Under the pieces are notes generated by a model, which was given only the letters and a program-made list of their open reading frames with translations, was not told where the DNA came from and did no database searches. Positions 39,607 to 56,900 of a stretch of DNA of 64,000 bases are shown piece after piece. How positions within the stretch are numbered: position 1 is the stretch's first letter; each line of letters starts with the position of its first letter. Position numbers and translations under genes: made by a program. The stretch covers positions 994,056 to 1,058,055 of the forward strand of contig JADCRB010000118.1 of the NCBI GenBank assembly GCA_021464245.1, given 5' to 3'. This stretch comes from Carallia brachiata. Lineage: Eukaryota; Streptophyta; Magnoliopsida; Malpighiales; Rhizophoraceae.

Positions 39607-40673
39607 TGGGAACTAGAAAAATACCTAATTTGACACTAATTACCAATCAAGCCTTGAAAACAAAAAGAAAGATATGACAAAAGGGGTTCTTATTAACCTA
39701 ATATTAATAACAATAATGCAAGGTTTCTAAACAATAAGGACCCAAAAAAAACAGAGAGAGATAGAGAGAGAAAGAGGAAACAAAAAGAGCCCTTTTTTAA
39801 AATGTAGAACACTAAAACTATTGCAGAATTCTATCAAGCAGGTGATTCAGGAGAGAAGAGATGACTTGCTATTTTACCAAACAAGCGAAAAAAAAAATGA
39901 CCAATTGAAAAACTGAAACAAACAGACAAAAACCAGTGTGCCAACTAGAGCATCTGGGTGGGTTAGATTCGAAAAGGACATCATTTTTCCTTTCAAGGTT
40001 CTTTTTCTTTCTTTCTAGGATAATAAAGGACAAAAGATTATGCCAAAATTTTTATTCTAAACTAAATTTTTAACATACTTTTTATTTTATGTGAAAATTA
40101 TTAATAAATTTTAATGTTTTCTCAATTAGAGGTGACCATCCGTCCAATTTGAGTTGATACTAAATTAGAATTAAATCAGTTATTAACTAAAATTAGATCA
40201 AACTTGTTGGACAGTTCTGATTCTAAAATCATAATAGGTCGAAGCTAATGGTATAAGAAAATAATCACAAACTTTTAAACAAAGATTTAGACAACTTTAA
40301 ATTTGAAAGATCCACCATTTTCAGAGCGAGTCAAACAATAAGAAATGACTAAAATTACATGTTAAATGGTAAATTAAAAGTTTTAAAATTAATAAATTAC
40401 GTGGTCTTTGATTCTTCTAAATTTGGAAGAAGATAAGTAAACAATTCAATTAACATTTAATTAAGTGAAGTTTTTTAGTTATTTAAAATTTTTTAATTAG
40501 TTTTTACAAATTTAAGTTATTTCTTATTAAAAGTTTAAAACTATATCAAATTGATCTAAATTGAACTCAATTAATTTGGAGCGACAAGTTAATAGGAAGT
40601 GGAACCTATGATTAATCAGAACTATAACAGGAACAAAACCGAAACTCGATTCTAAATCAAAAGGAAAATTTTG

Positions 40674-40876
40674 ATGGGTATACGATTTTTTTTACTATAT
40701 TTATACATTTTTTTTGTAATTATGAGTATTTTTTTTGTAATTGTAAAGAAAAAATATGAAAAAAAAAAACGGTAATATTTTTTATATCATTTTTTATTAT
40801 TACGATTGAACAAAAATTAATCGTAATTATATTAAAAAAAATGTATAAATACAGTAAAAAAAAATCATATACCCAT
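40674..40876. mobile_element. MITE with ~50 bp terminal inverted repeats
   Basis: The left arm begins ATGGGTATACGATTTTTT and the reverse complement of the right arm begins ATGGGTATATGATTTTTT. Both continue through ACT(A/G)TATTTATACATTTTTTTT, so about 50 bp of each end pairs with few mismatches. The element is 203 bp, non-coding, and able to fold into one hairpin. No certain target duplication was found. It sits inside a longer repeat-like block. Confidence 0.7.
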
Positions 40877-42061
40877 AAAATAGAGCTCAAACCAAAATTG
40901 AAACTTTAACAAAAATTGGAATTACCGATTAAGTAAAACGTGATCAGACTGTCAAAAAAGCAGTTCGGTTAAAGTTTAAAATACTTTAAAACCAGAATCG
41001 ACAGTTCAAGATTAGAATCAGACTAAAACCAACTCGCACTCAAGCTTATTCTCGATCATAGTTTATTATCTTTTTATTAAATTAAGTGCTTGCAATATAA
41101 TTATATTACACTTTTTTTTACATTTTTTTTAGTATAACATACACACAATTTATACTAAAAGAATCTATTTAACTTCTACCAAATTAGAAAATTTCATTAA
41201 TGACACGTCAACGTTGATATTTCACAAAACTAATTCAATGTGAATTGTTTTTAATTCATGCTGCACTTATCATATTATAAGGGGTTCTTGATATAAACTT
41301 TAAATGATTTATTAGGAATGAATATCTTGAGTTATTTGCTTATTTTTCTTTTTTTTTTTTCAAATAATTGATATAATCCACAAGTTGCTAAATGCTAACA
41401 AAAAGGACCACACATCACAAATTAAGGTTTTATAGTCCAAAAGTTTGAGATTTTCCAATCCACACTAACATACAAATTTCTAATATGTGACTTATATATC
41501 TTATATATACCTTCTATCTTTTTAACTACAGATGCTATGAATTCTGTTAACCAAAAAATAAAAAAAAAATTGCAGATGTTGTAAATATTTTTTTAAAAGA
41601 ACCAAATAATTTTATCATTTAATATTCATTTTTCTTTTCTTGTTTAGAAAATAAAAAATAAATGTGGTGTCTCACAATTTTATTAAAAAAGTATTGTGAC
41701 TCTATTTCTATAAAAGCGTACAACATTTTTTGTGCTAGTCGGTGAGCTATAAGTTCAACGCACTTCTTGTTTTTGATAGATTATGAACTCATAATCTTTC
41801 ACACAAATTTAAATTTATTTAGTTAGTTAAATCACACAAGCTATGATTATTTTTAATCTCTTAATACTTTTTATATTAACACAATACACAAACAATACAT
41901 ATTATACATGATACTACTTTATTTTTATACATTGTACAAACACATGTATACTTATTTATGAAATTTTATATTATTTTTTTTGTTACCTTTGAGTGTTTAT
42001 TTTCTATACTTATTTAATTTTTATTTTTCATATTTATAATATTTTATAAATTTCATATGTA

Positions 42062-42100
42062 CACACATACACACACACACACACACATATATATATATGT
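42062..42100. repeat. (CA)n(TA)n compound microsatellite
   Basis: ACACAC units passing directly into ATATAT units in intergenic DNA. Confidence 0.85.
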
Positions 42101-43235
42101 TTAACATAATATATAAGTATTTAATTAGTCATATATCTTGATTCTTATATCGCCAATAATTTTTTTTTTCCTTTAATAACATTTTTTAGCATCAAAAAGA
42201 TATTCTACAGTCTATATTATTAAATGAATAAATTTCATTACATTTTTCTTTTAGCAAAAAAAAAAAAAGATTCATCATAAGTATGACGGTTATTAGATAT
42301 GTAAACTGAGATTGGAATAATCCTCATTTGTTAAGTCTTGTTCAACTACTCTAAAAGTGCATACTCACTACCCAAATACTGTTGAATCCAACGGACTTTT
42401 CTCACATCCGACCACAGTATTAATGAGTATTTAACTGATAATTGCACTCTTGCATAATTCAAAGTAATTAGAGCAGACGAAATCTAACACCAAAACTCAA
42501 ACTTAGGTTGTAGTAGGAGAAGCCATATCAAATAACTATCAGATTGCTCTCTCGATTGATAACAAACTTCATTACATTGAGCGGTCAATGTTGAAAAGTG
42601 GCATCGTTATTTAAATTAATATATAATAAAATTTATATTTAATGAATTTTAATTTAAATTTCAGGCTTGCATTTTATTTTTCATTTATGAACATTTGAAT
42701 TGGATAATAATTAATATATTTTGTTAAATATTCATTAAAAATAGTTTGAAATAATTAAAAAAGTAATATTATAAATATTTAAAGAAATCCAAATTATCCT
42801 TAATCGATTAAATAAGAACAAAATCATTTTCCTATTGAATTTTAAAGTTGAATTATTTGTTATGTTCATTATTTCATGAAATTATTGTTACTAAAAATTT
42901 TAACAAAATAAATTTTTATGTGTATCTTTTTTTTTTTTTTTTTTGCATTTTGTTACAATAAGCTTTTTATTGAATTGAAAAAAAAAAGATTATATATGCC
43001 TGTGAATGGATTTCATGCCGCTCTGCAGCCATTCTCATTGCATTACTATGTAATCAAGCTTATTATCTAAACATAAATGATCACAAATTTTAACTTCACC
43101 GATGCGAAAGATGTGTAATCATATTTAATAATTTATTTATTTAACAAATTTTCATTAAATTATGCTACATAGACGGCGAACAATGTTTTGGTTTCGAAAA
43201 TTTGCCGACCATTCCTAAAGCTTCTTGCCTGAAAA

Positions 43236-43320
43236 GAAATGTACCTTTTAATTTTGGGCATATGGGAAGCAAATGTTTTGGTTTTGGGCATATTGGGAAA
43301 GAAATGTACTTTTTAATTTT
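43236..43320. repeat. 65 bp-spaced repeat upstream of the PPR gene
   Basis: gaaatgtaccttttaatttt at 43236-43255 recurs with one change at 43301-43320, and ttttgggcatat is also repeated in between. It ends 82 bp before the PPR start codon, so it probably lies in the promoter or 5' UTR. Confidence 0.6.
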
Positions 43321-43401
43321 GTTCTCTCTTTGTTGCGTTTTGTGCCATGAAATTCAATGTAAGGAAAAAAAAAAAAAAACAAAAGAAACACACAATTGCA
43401 G

Positions 43402-46041
43402 ATGAGCATGCTTTTGGGTCTTTGCAGAACCCTCGCAAAACCCCAACTCAATCAAATATTCAAGACTCCCAAAACCCACTTCCACTCCCTCCAACCCCGT
43501 TTTCAATCAAAAACCTTTGCCTTAGATCCCCGAATTCCGGATTTAAGTATCAAGGAACCGACTTTTGAGCATGCACACCAGGTGCTCGTTAATAGTACCC
43601 AACAAAGCCTTGTTGACTGCAATCGCCTGCTTTTCTGGTTCTCTCGTGATAACCAGAACCATGAAGTTGTCAAGCAATTTCTGGGTATTCGTCATGCGGG
43701 TTATCTCATTGACGGGTCGACCCTTTCTTGTGTTTTGAAGGCTTCTGCATTGTTGTTTGATCAAAGCATCGGCGTTCAAGTTCACTGCTTTTGTTTAAAG
43801 TCTGGTTTTTTATCGGATGTTAGTGTTGGTACTTCGCTTGTTGATATGTATTTGAAAATTGACAGTGTTGAAGATGGGACAAGAGTTTTTGAGGAAATGG
43901 AAGAGAAAAATGTGGTATCATGGACCTCGTTGCTCACTGGCTATGCAAGGAATGGATTGAATATGGAGACAATACTGTGGTTTTCTAGAATGCAGAGGGA
44001 GGGGGTTAAGCCAAATCCGTTTACATTTACTGCTGTCCTCGGAGCTTTAGTGAATGGAGGGTTGTTTGAGGATGGAATTCGAGTTCACACACTGGCAATA
44101 AAGAATGGATTTGGAGCAAATGTTTATGTTTGCAATGCTTTGATCAATTTCTACTCTAAGTCAGGGATGGTTAGAGATGCTAGAGCTATTTTCGATGGGA
44201 TGATTGATAGGAGTGTTATTAGTTGGAATAGTATGGTAGCTGGTTGTTTGATGAATGGGCTTTATATGGAAGCCTTTGAAATATTTTACCATATGTGTCT
44301 TGTGAATCTAGAACTCACCGAGGCTATTTTCATCCCCCTTATCAATTTTTGTGCCAATGTTGAGGAATTGGGTGTAGCTAGGCAGCTGCATTGTCATGTT
44401 ATAAAGAGTGGATTTGAATTTGATCAGTATATAAGAATTGCACTGATGTCAGCTTATCATAAGTGCAGAGAAATGGACGATGCTCTTAAGCTATTTTCTA
44501 TGATGCATGAATCTCAAAATGTGGTGTCCTGGACGTCAATGATTAGTGGGTACTTGCAAAATGGTAAAGCCGATAAAGCTGCAAATCTATTTCTCCAAAT
44601 GAATAGAGACGGTGTTAGACCTAATGATTTTACTTATTCTGCTATTCTTACAGCACAATGTGTTGTTTCTCCTTTTGAAGTACATGCACAAGTGATCAAG
44701 AAGAATTATCAAAGGACACCTACTGTTGGAACAGCACTTTTAGATTCTTATCTTAAGCTAGGGAAAGTTTATGAAGCTTCAAAAGTTTTTCAAAGAATAG
44801 ATGAGAAGGACATTGTTACATGGTCTGCAATGGTGGCTGGTTATGCTTTAGTAGGAGACACTGAGGGAGCTGTCAATACGTTCATCCAAATGACAAGACA
44901 GGGAATCAGGCCTAATGAGTATACCTTCTCAGGTATCATAAATGCTTGTGCTGCATCTATGGCAGCAGTAGAACAAGGAAAACAGTTTCATGCTTGGTCA
45001 ATAAAATCTAAATATAACAATGCCTTATGTGTTAGTAGTGCTCTTGTTACCATGTATGCAAAAAGAGGGGATATTGAAAGTGCAAATGAAGTTTTCAAGA
45101 GGCAAGAGGAGAGAGACTTAGTATCCTGGAACTCTATGATATCCGGATACGCACAACATGGTCGTGGGAGGAAGGCTATCGAGGTGTTTGAGGAGATGGA
45201 AAGGCAGAATCTGGATTTGGATGCCGTGACTTTCATTGGTGTCATTTCTGCCTGCACACATGCTGGACTAGTGGATGAAGGTCAAAAATTCTTTGATAAA
45301 ATGATAAAAGAATATCATATTGAGCCTACAATGGAGCATTATTCTTGCATGGTTGATCTATATGGTCGGGCTGGAATGCTTGAAAAGGCCTTAAATATTA
45401 TACATGGGATGCCATTTACTGCAACTGCAACTGTATGGCGAAGTCTCTTGGCTGCATCTCGGGTCCATCGCAAGGTTGAGTTGGCAATACTGGTAGCTGA
45501 AAAACTCATTTCTCTCCAGCCAAAAGACTCAGCAGCATATGTTCTGCTATCCAACATATATGCCACAGCAGGAAACTGGAAAGAAAGAAACAAAGTGAGG
45601 AAATTGATGGACGAGAGAAAAGTTAAAAAAGAAGCTGCTTACAGCTGGATTGAGGTGAAAAACAAGACCCACATGTTTTTGGCTGGTGACGTATCCCATC
45701 CCATGTCAGATCAAATATATTCAAAACTTAAAGAGCTGAGAACCCGATTGAAGAGTGCTGGTTACCAGCCAGATACCAATTATGTGCTTCAGGATGTTGA
45801 TGAGGAATACAAAGAGGCTATTCTTTCTCAACACAGTGAGAGGCTGGCCATTGCTTTTGGGTTGATTGCCGCGCCTCCCGGATCCCCTCTTCAGATAGTG
45901 AAGAATCTGAGAGTTTGTGGAGACTGCCACACAGTTATTAAGTTAATATCAAAATTTGAAAACAGGGAGATTGTTGTTAGAGATTCATACCGATTCCACC
46001 ACTTTAATGGTGGTTTATGTTCTTGTGGCGATTATTGGTGA
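43402..46041 (+). CDS. PPR protein, PLS class with E and DYW domains (At2g27610-like)
   Basis: Intronless gene of 879 residues. The start is ATG 43402, two codons after an in-frame TTG. The first ~50 residues are rich in basic and hydroxylated residues with few acids, as in a mitochondrial targeting peptide. A long run of PPR repeats follows (recurrent VVSWTSLLTGYARNG and DLVSWNSMISGYAQHGRG types). The E/E+ region comes next, then a complete DYW domain with HSE (811-813), CGDCH (Cys839, Cys842) and the C-terminal sequence CSCGDYW. The HxE and CxxC residues are the zinc and catalytic set of the DYW cytidine deaminase, so the protein should perform C-to-U editing of organelle RNA. It matches Arabidopsis At2g27610 along its length as I recall it. 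The RNA target is unknown. Confidence 0.95.
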   Translation: MSMLLGLCRTLAKPQLNQIFKTPKTHFHSLQPRFQSKTFALDPRIPDLSIKEPTFEHAHQVLVNSTQQSLVDCNRLLFWFSRDNQNHEVVKQFLGIRHAGYLIDGSTLSCVLKASALLFDQSIGVQVHCFCLKSGFLSDVSVGTSLVDMYLKIDSVEDGTRVFEEMEEKNVVSWTSLLTGYARNGLNMETILWFSRMQREGVKPNPFTFTAVLGALVNGGLFEDGIRVHTLAIKNGFGANVYVCNALINFYSKSGMVRDARAIFDGMIDRSVISWNSMVAGCLMNGLYMEAFEIFYHMCLVNLELTEAIFIPLINFCANVEELGVARQLHCHVIKSGFEFDQYIRIALMSAYHKCREMDDALKLFSMMHESQNVVSWTSMISGYLQNGKADKAANLFLQMNRDGVRPNDFTYSAILTAQCVVSPFEVHAQVIKKNYQRTPTVGTALLDSYLKLGKVYEASKVFQRIDEKDIVTWSAMVAGYALVGDTEGAVNTFIQMTRQGIRPNEYTFSGIINACAASMAAVEQGKQFHAWSIKSKYNNALCVSSALVTMYAKRGDIESANEVFKRQEERDLVSWNSMISGYAQHGRGRKAIEVFEEMERQNLDLDAVTFIGVISACTHAGLVDEGQKFFDKMIKEYHIEPTMEHYSCMVDLYGRAGMLEKALNIIHGMPFTATATVWRSLLAASRVHRKVELAILVAEKLISLQPKDSAAYVLLSNIYATAGNWKERNKVRKLMDERKVKKEAAYSWIEVKNKTHMFLAGDVSHPMSDQIYSKLKELRTRLKSAGYQPDTNYVLQDVDEEYKEAILSQHSERLAIAFGLIAAPPGSPLQIVKNLRVCGDCHTVIKLISKFENREIVVRDSYRFHHFNGGLCSCGDYW

Positions 46042-47846
46042 TGTCTGACTGATGATCGTTAGATTTGAAACCTTCAATGCCCAGCTAAGGTCAAGGGGAC
46101 CATCTTCATGCTGAGGAGCTGCTATATCATTGTGCAATGCAAAATTCCCATTGGAACAGAACCCAGCATCGACACAATGTTTGAATCTTCTATGTGGTCA
46201 AGGCTAGAGATGGGAGCAATGGAATGCAGTTCATGGGTAAATGGAGATTCTTGTGAAGTGGAAGGAGCCATAGGTTTATTGAGAACATTGAAATTCCATT
46301 GCCAAAATGTTAACAGCATTTTCTAAGTCAGAGGCTGTTGAGTGAAGGGGCCACGGGAATGTACAGAACCTTGCCACCACCATGGCTGGCATTCTGATTT
46401 TGCAAATGAATAGCAGCATCAGTACATAGGTTAAAGCAGATCCTGAACCTGGTACGCTACATCTTCTAGTGCCTTAGCCATCCCAATGAATTTCAATCAG
46501 CTGCCAGCCTGCCCCTAATCAATCATAGGTTGATAAATAGTGTTGCCATTCCATGCCACATTTGGATCCTATTGCTGCTTCAAGTCCTTTAATTTAGATT
46601 TAGAAGCAGGGTAATTTTGCCCCAAAATTCAAGTTTTCTACATTGTTGATTATAATGTAAAAGAAAAAAGTATCATGGCCTATTTCAATTAATTATGTAC
46701 CAACAATCAGCTTACCTACAAGATTTCAATCAGATGAAATCTTTAAATAGGTACTGTCTTAGTTGTTTTCCTATGGGAGACTGTTCATGACCTCATTTAT
46801 CTTTTTCTAAACTTTATAAAAATTACATTGCTTTCTGCAGCTTGCAAAACAAATAAAAATAACTTAAAAAAATTAATTAATATTATGTCTCTTAGTTTTT
46901 CAAGGGCTGGACTTTTTTTCCGGACTTTGTTGAGTGAGGTTGTGATGGTAAACCTAAATGCTAAGGTATTCATTTGATTTTTTTTTTTTTAATGCCAAAT
47001 TTGGCCATTTATAGCATTGTAAAGTTCCTTTATGTTATTATTTTGCGTCAGCATTCCTCTAGAGTCTAGATGCGTTGTGTTATTCATCCGCTTGAGAATC
47101 AAAATAAGGACAACTTGCACCTACAATACAATATTATATCTTGCAGTTGCTATTTTATTCTGCAGCAACCTGCAAGAACAAGTAACCCTTTGAATCTTTG
47201 ACGCATAGTTACAAAAAGGAAAATTCTAAATGACAACATAATCTTCAATAAATAAACTATTAAATAATATTAAATTTATTATTTATTTCTCGTATGACTT
47301 ACTAAATATATCTACGTGATATTACTCTTATAAAAATCGGCCAAGTTTGATAAGTTGAACCGATTCCTATTCTAAAGCCGTACTTCAAAATTAACTAGAT
47401 AGACCTTTTGACCCATTTGAACTGAACACGACGGTCAAATTGATCGATCCAATAATTCGGTCCTTATATTTTACTTTCATTTTTAAATTTTTTTTTATCT
47501 ATAAACAGTCTTATTGAATATTTAAAGAAAAAAAATGAGATTAAATAAAATTTAAACCTCCACCTACTGATTAAGAAACATTCCCTTCAATCAGTTAAAC
47601 AAATGCTCAATCTCTCAGAATTTTTGTCTAAATACGTTATACATATAATACCAAAAAATATAAAGTTAAAATATTTAAACCATCAACTTAAATCTTTTAT
47701 TCAATCAAAAACCATTTTAATTCTAAAAATATTAACATTTAGTTAGAGCTCATAAACTAATTTTAGGTGTGAAAAAAAAAACAAAATATATTCATAAATG
47801 TTTTTATGAACATTAAATATTATGATTCACTAATTCAATTTGCTCA

Positions 47847-47886
<40 letters not shown>

Positions 47887-48990
47887 TAAACAATCAAAAA
47901 ATTCAACTAACAACTTTCTAGTTGAACCATTGATCCAAACCATACTCAAGTCTAACGTTGGAGCCAATATTTGTAGCAATGCTCATGAATGGTGAGAAGC
48001 CAGGCCGTTGCAAGTATAATGCCAGTGAACAAGAATATGAATGAAAGATTAAACATTGCTCATCAATCTAAGTCTGATTAATAACAAGTAATCCAGGTGT
48101 GAGTCCATTTGACAAAGGCATTTAACCCCACAAAGCGAAAGCCGAATAAAAGGCCAAAACCTGCTTTTCCCTAGTTCTATTATCCGTTTCTGCAAAAAAT
48201 TAAAAAGGCTATCTGCTTTCAATCTGCAACAATTCACTTTCAAAAAAATCGAGGGGCATTCTTGATGACTATAGTTGAACGTTCACATAGATCGAACTTC
48301 AATGTCCATTGGAAACGACGTTATAAGACTTAAATTTAGATGCGCCGATACTTATATTATATGAAACTGCAATGAGTAAACAGATAAACACAAAAGTATA
48401 CAAAGGACTTCGGAGATTAATGAAGGCAAGAACAACAGGCAATGGATTACAACTATTCACTTAAAAAGTTACTCTTGCTGATATGCTAATCAAGACAATA
48501 GACGGAATTTCCTGTCCAAAATTAAGCCTAGATATGTATCCATGATGTTGTAAACCACATCATTTTTTGCGGGAGAAAACCTCACGAAAGGTACGTTTGC
48601 CACCCGCAATCAGCAGCCCCCCTCAACTTCATTGTCAGAAACAAAGTATAGTACATGGGTCCAACATACACTAGAAACTCAATGTAAACTATACAATCAG
48701 TTGGAAACATTAAACCATGTGCACTTGTAGGCAAAGTTGCATTATATACGCAATGGTCAACATCCTGCAATAATATTTCTGAATCTCTTCTTTGTACAAA
48801 TTCAGACAAGCAATTTAACGAGTATTGAAAACCTCGGCTTTCACATCCCAATAATAAGGAGCAACAAGTAACCTTCCCCATTTGCCAGAAAGTTGAACAA
48901 TTCATTTGATCCAGTGACATAATTAATGTACAAATCATACCAGTTGTACTCACAAGCGTGGATCAATGAGTAAACATATCATCACATTCA
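46042..48990. other. Spacer between convergent PPR and VPS4 genes
   Basis: The first ~600 bp is of moderate GC and probably PPR 3' UTR. From about 46800 to 48000 the DNA is AT-rich; 47340-47960 resembles a dispersed plant repeat (related words such as gatcgatccaat recur near 54500) and contains a poly(A)-(TA)n tract at 47846-47888. 48250-48990 is likely VPS4 3' UTR and flank. Confidence 0.5.
47846..47888. repeat. Poly(A) followed by (TA)n
   Basis: About eighteen A followed by a run of TA dinucleotides in intergenic DNA. Confidence 0.85.
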
Positions 48991-53789
<4,799 letters not shown>

Positions 53790-53802
53790 CTCCCCCCCTC
53801 CT

Positions 53803-53837
53803 TTCTCTCTCTCTATATCTCTCTCTCTCTCTATAAT
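53803..53837 (-). repeat. CT-rich tract in the VPS4 leader
   Basis: CTCTCT units interrupted by TATAT directly upstream of the start codon (a GA-rich 5' UTR on the gene strand). Such tracts are common in plant leaders. Confidence 0.6.
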
Positions 53838-53946
53838 TTTTTTATCTTTTCAATAAATCTGCCTTCTTCTTCTTCTGGGTGTTAATTAATTAGAGAAGAG
53901 AAGAGATTGAATTTGACATTTGATTTGGGGATTTCATGAGAAAAAG

Positions 53947-53954
53947 AAACCCTA
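53947..53954 (-). promoter_or_regulatory. Telo-box upstream of VPS4
   Basis: AAACCCTA on the + strand, 158 bp upstream of the start codon. Same motif class as upstream of HIRA; plausible in a housekeeping promoter. Confidence 0.4.
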
Positions 53955-53959
53955 GACTC

Positions 53960-56900
53960 GGGCAGCATGGGCGTCCGTCAAAGTAAGCAAAGCGCGTGCG
54001 TTTGGAAACAAGGAAGCTTCTTATTAATTGGGAAGGCGTAGGAACTAAGAAAAAAATTCTTAATTACTTGCATGACAATATATCACGTATTAAACAAATG
54101 CTCTGTTTGTTCCAAAAAAAAAAAAAAAAAACAAATGCTTTGTTGGTCTAAATCTTAAAGTAAATTCCCTCACGAGTCCCTCGCCAACACCCTATTAATT
54201 AAAATTAAAATTTTATTCTATAAATTTTGGATTTTAATTTAAAACAAAGATGATGTAAAATTTATAAAAGAACATATTTATTTTCATTATGTATCTCTCA
54301 TAAATTTTGAATTTCAATTTTAAAAAAATAATATTTATAAAAAAAGAAAACTCTACTTTTATATTTTATAACTATACGAGTTGTTAAACTTGGTTTGGCT
54401 TGATCCGTTGATAAGTGAATCAATGACTAAAGAAAATTTAGCTGGACTATTGATTTGGATTGATCTGGTAGGCTTGATGTTGAACTGATCGATCCAATGA
54501 CTCAGAGTCGAGTTTTTTTTTTTTTTTAATTTATTTTTAGATTTTAAAAATGTGTATCAAAATATTGTGTCTGAGTTTAATAATTATGCATGGAAGTCTA
54601 CCTGAAAATCCATGCAAGAGAGGCAAGTCAATCGTATGCGGCTGAATTAACTTATTATGGAATAACTCTTGACGACTTGATAAGTAATTTTGGTTGTCAA
54701 ATTCCTAGTTGGATCATGATAGAGATTGGGCAGACAACTCATTGGGCTCAACAGGCCGTCAAGGCCTATTCGTGACAGGTTCGCTAAGTAGCAGGCAGTC
54801 GACAGTGTTCAAGCCTCTTGTCACAGCCCTACCCAAAAAAAAAAATAGCGAGCTTGTTCATCGTTAATCGAGTTTAACATTGTTTAGTATCTAATTTAAT
54901 AAATTGATTAATTTAAATTTACTTGGGTAAGATTGAAAGACAACAAAATCTCTCAACGGGTATTTAACGCAGCTGTATCTCCAACAAAAAAGAAAAAAAA
55001 AAAAAACAGGGGTTATGACCAAAAAAAAAAAAAAAACAAGAGGTTCAATTGACCTCGAACTTAAACTCCGAGCATTGCAAATCAGACTTAATCTACTTTT
55101 TCCAAGGTTTGAGTCATTTTCGCTTGTTTCGTTGTCCTTAATATTTACTGAAAAACAGCATTTTTTATTGGCCTATGTACTCCACGAAGAAGGTAATGTC
55201 CAAAACTCCTAATTCCTAACTCTTTCTCTTGATTTTCCTCGCTGCCTTAATTAATTCAATCCAGTGCTATATCTCCGACCTTTTGTTTTCATTTCTCTTT
55301 TTTTTTTTTTTTTGTGGTGAAGTGGAAAAATAAGGTGGGACTCCACAATCCAGCGATGAATAATTGTATTAATTATATTGCATACCGAATTGTTTTTCTG
55401 CATCAAATTTATATATGAACAAATTCCACAATATTTGGCAAAGATCACCAACCTTCTCTAATTGTGTTCAATTAATATACATTTAATTTCACATATCACT
55501 TTTATAAAAATTTAAACTTATGATCTCCTGATCCGAGCAAAATTTTATAAGGAAAAACCTATTTGGCTATTTTTTAAGTAGTTGCTAAGTAATTGTAATA
55601 TACGACGTCTCAAAAAAAAATATACGACGTGATAGGAAAAATATAAATAAATTATACGATGTAATAAAGGGAATTATATGACGTGAGTCCAGTTATTAAA
55701 AAAATTTTTAATATACGCGTAAAGCGTAAATATAAAGAAATTATACGGCGTGGTAAAGAAAATTATGCACTCCATATAATTAAATTTTTTATTTTTATTA
55801 GCTGTTATATGTAGTATAATTTCTTTTAATATAATATAATTTTTTTCTAATTCTTTTACTATGTCGTTTAATTTTTTCTATCACAACATATAATTTTTTT
55901 ACCACATTATATATAACAATTACTTAATAGTCACTTAAACACAGCCTACCAATCGTGTCCACTTTATGATTACTAAGCCACATTAGTTGTTTTCTTATGT
56001 CGCATCCTGCAACTGTCCAGGTCGATGTCCCACCACGAGACTACCATAACACCGGTTGATAAAACTAACAAAAATTTATGAATTTTATAGTTATCAATCT
56101 AATCCGACAGTGACTTTCACCTATCTAGTGCCAATCCAATTTTTAGTCCCAATCCAATTAGATTACTGAGTTTTTAGAATTTTGATGACTCTCTATTGCA
56201 ATGGATTCAATGTTTATTGGTTTTCATACAGTCCTAATGATTCTCAATTTGGTTATTGAGATTATTCAAACTTCGTGTAACTCATGTTTTAGGTTACTTT
56301 GAGATTGAATTATTCGGCGTGCATTTCACGCTTGCGATCTAGTTAGAGTTTTTGTGTCTGCATTTTCTCTTGATAAATATTTGGGTGACTACTAAAGTGG
56401 TTAAAAATTGTAGCGCGATAATAATTCTAAATTTAGTAATCGTCGTGGTCTCTTACGACAGAGACACGCTTATTCCATTGGTTTGAATTGTGGGTCTGCC
56501 CCTTGAAGAGTTTAAATGAGGCGTTACAAATGAGGGTTATTTTAGTCTTAACTTGCAAATCTAATAACTGACATACTCACGATAATTTTTTTTATTGTTA
56601 AAAAAAAAAGATTGAATTATTTGAATCTTAGGTCATTTTATTTTTAAGTGTTTTGGTTGTTGGTTATTGATTTTTTCAACAACCCAAATTAGGTTAAGTC
56701 AGGTTTTGGGTAGATTAAATTAGATTATTCGATTCCTACTTTCTAATATAATTGATTGAGATTATCTGCAAAGATCTTTTGGTCCTGTGCTCAAATTTTA
56801 GTGATTCTGTTATGATTTCTCAACAGTTTGACCTCCTTTGTTGGCCAAAAAAAAAAAACTTCTTTTGTGAAAAAAAAATAAATTAAATTATTCCAGTAAG

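Larger units (their letters stand above)
39610..43235. other. Spacer between divergent HIRA and PPR genes
   Basis: No gene seen beyond probable HIRA 5' UTR and promoter. A repeat-like block at about 40130-41060 contains the MITE at 40674-40876, and a (CA)n-(TA)n microsatellite lies at 42062-42100. The rest is AT-rich and low in information. Confidence 0.6.

Noticed and set aside
48582..48953. 123-codon open frame on the minus strand downstream of VPS4
   Set aside because: No domain; odd Cys/Met-rich composition; position fits the VPS4 3' UTR or flank.
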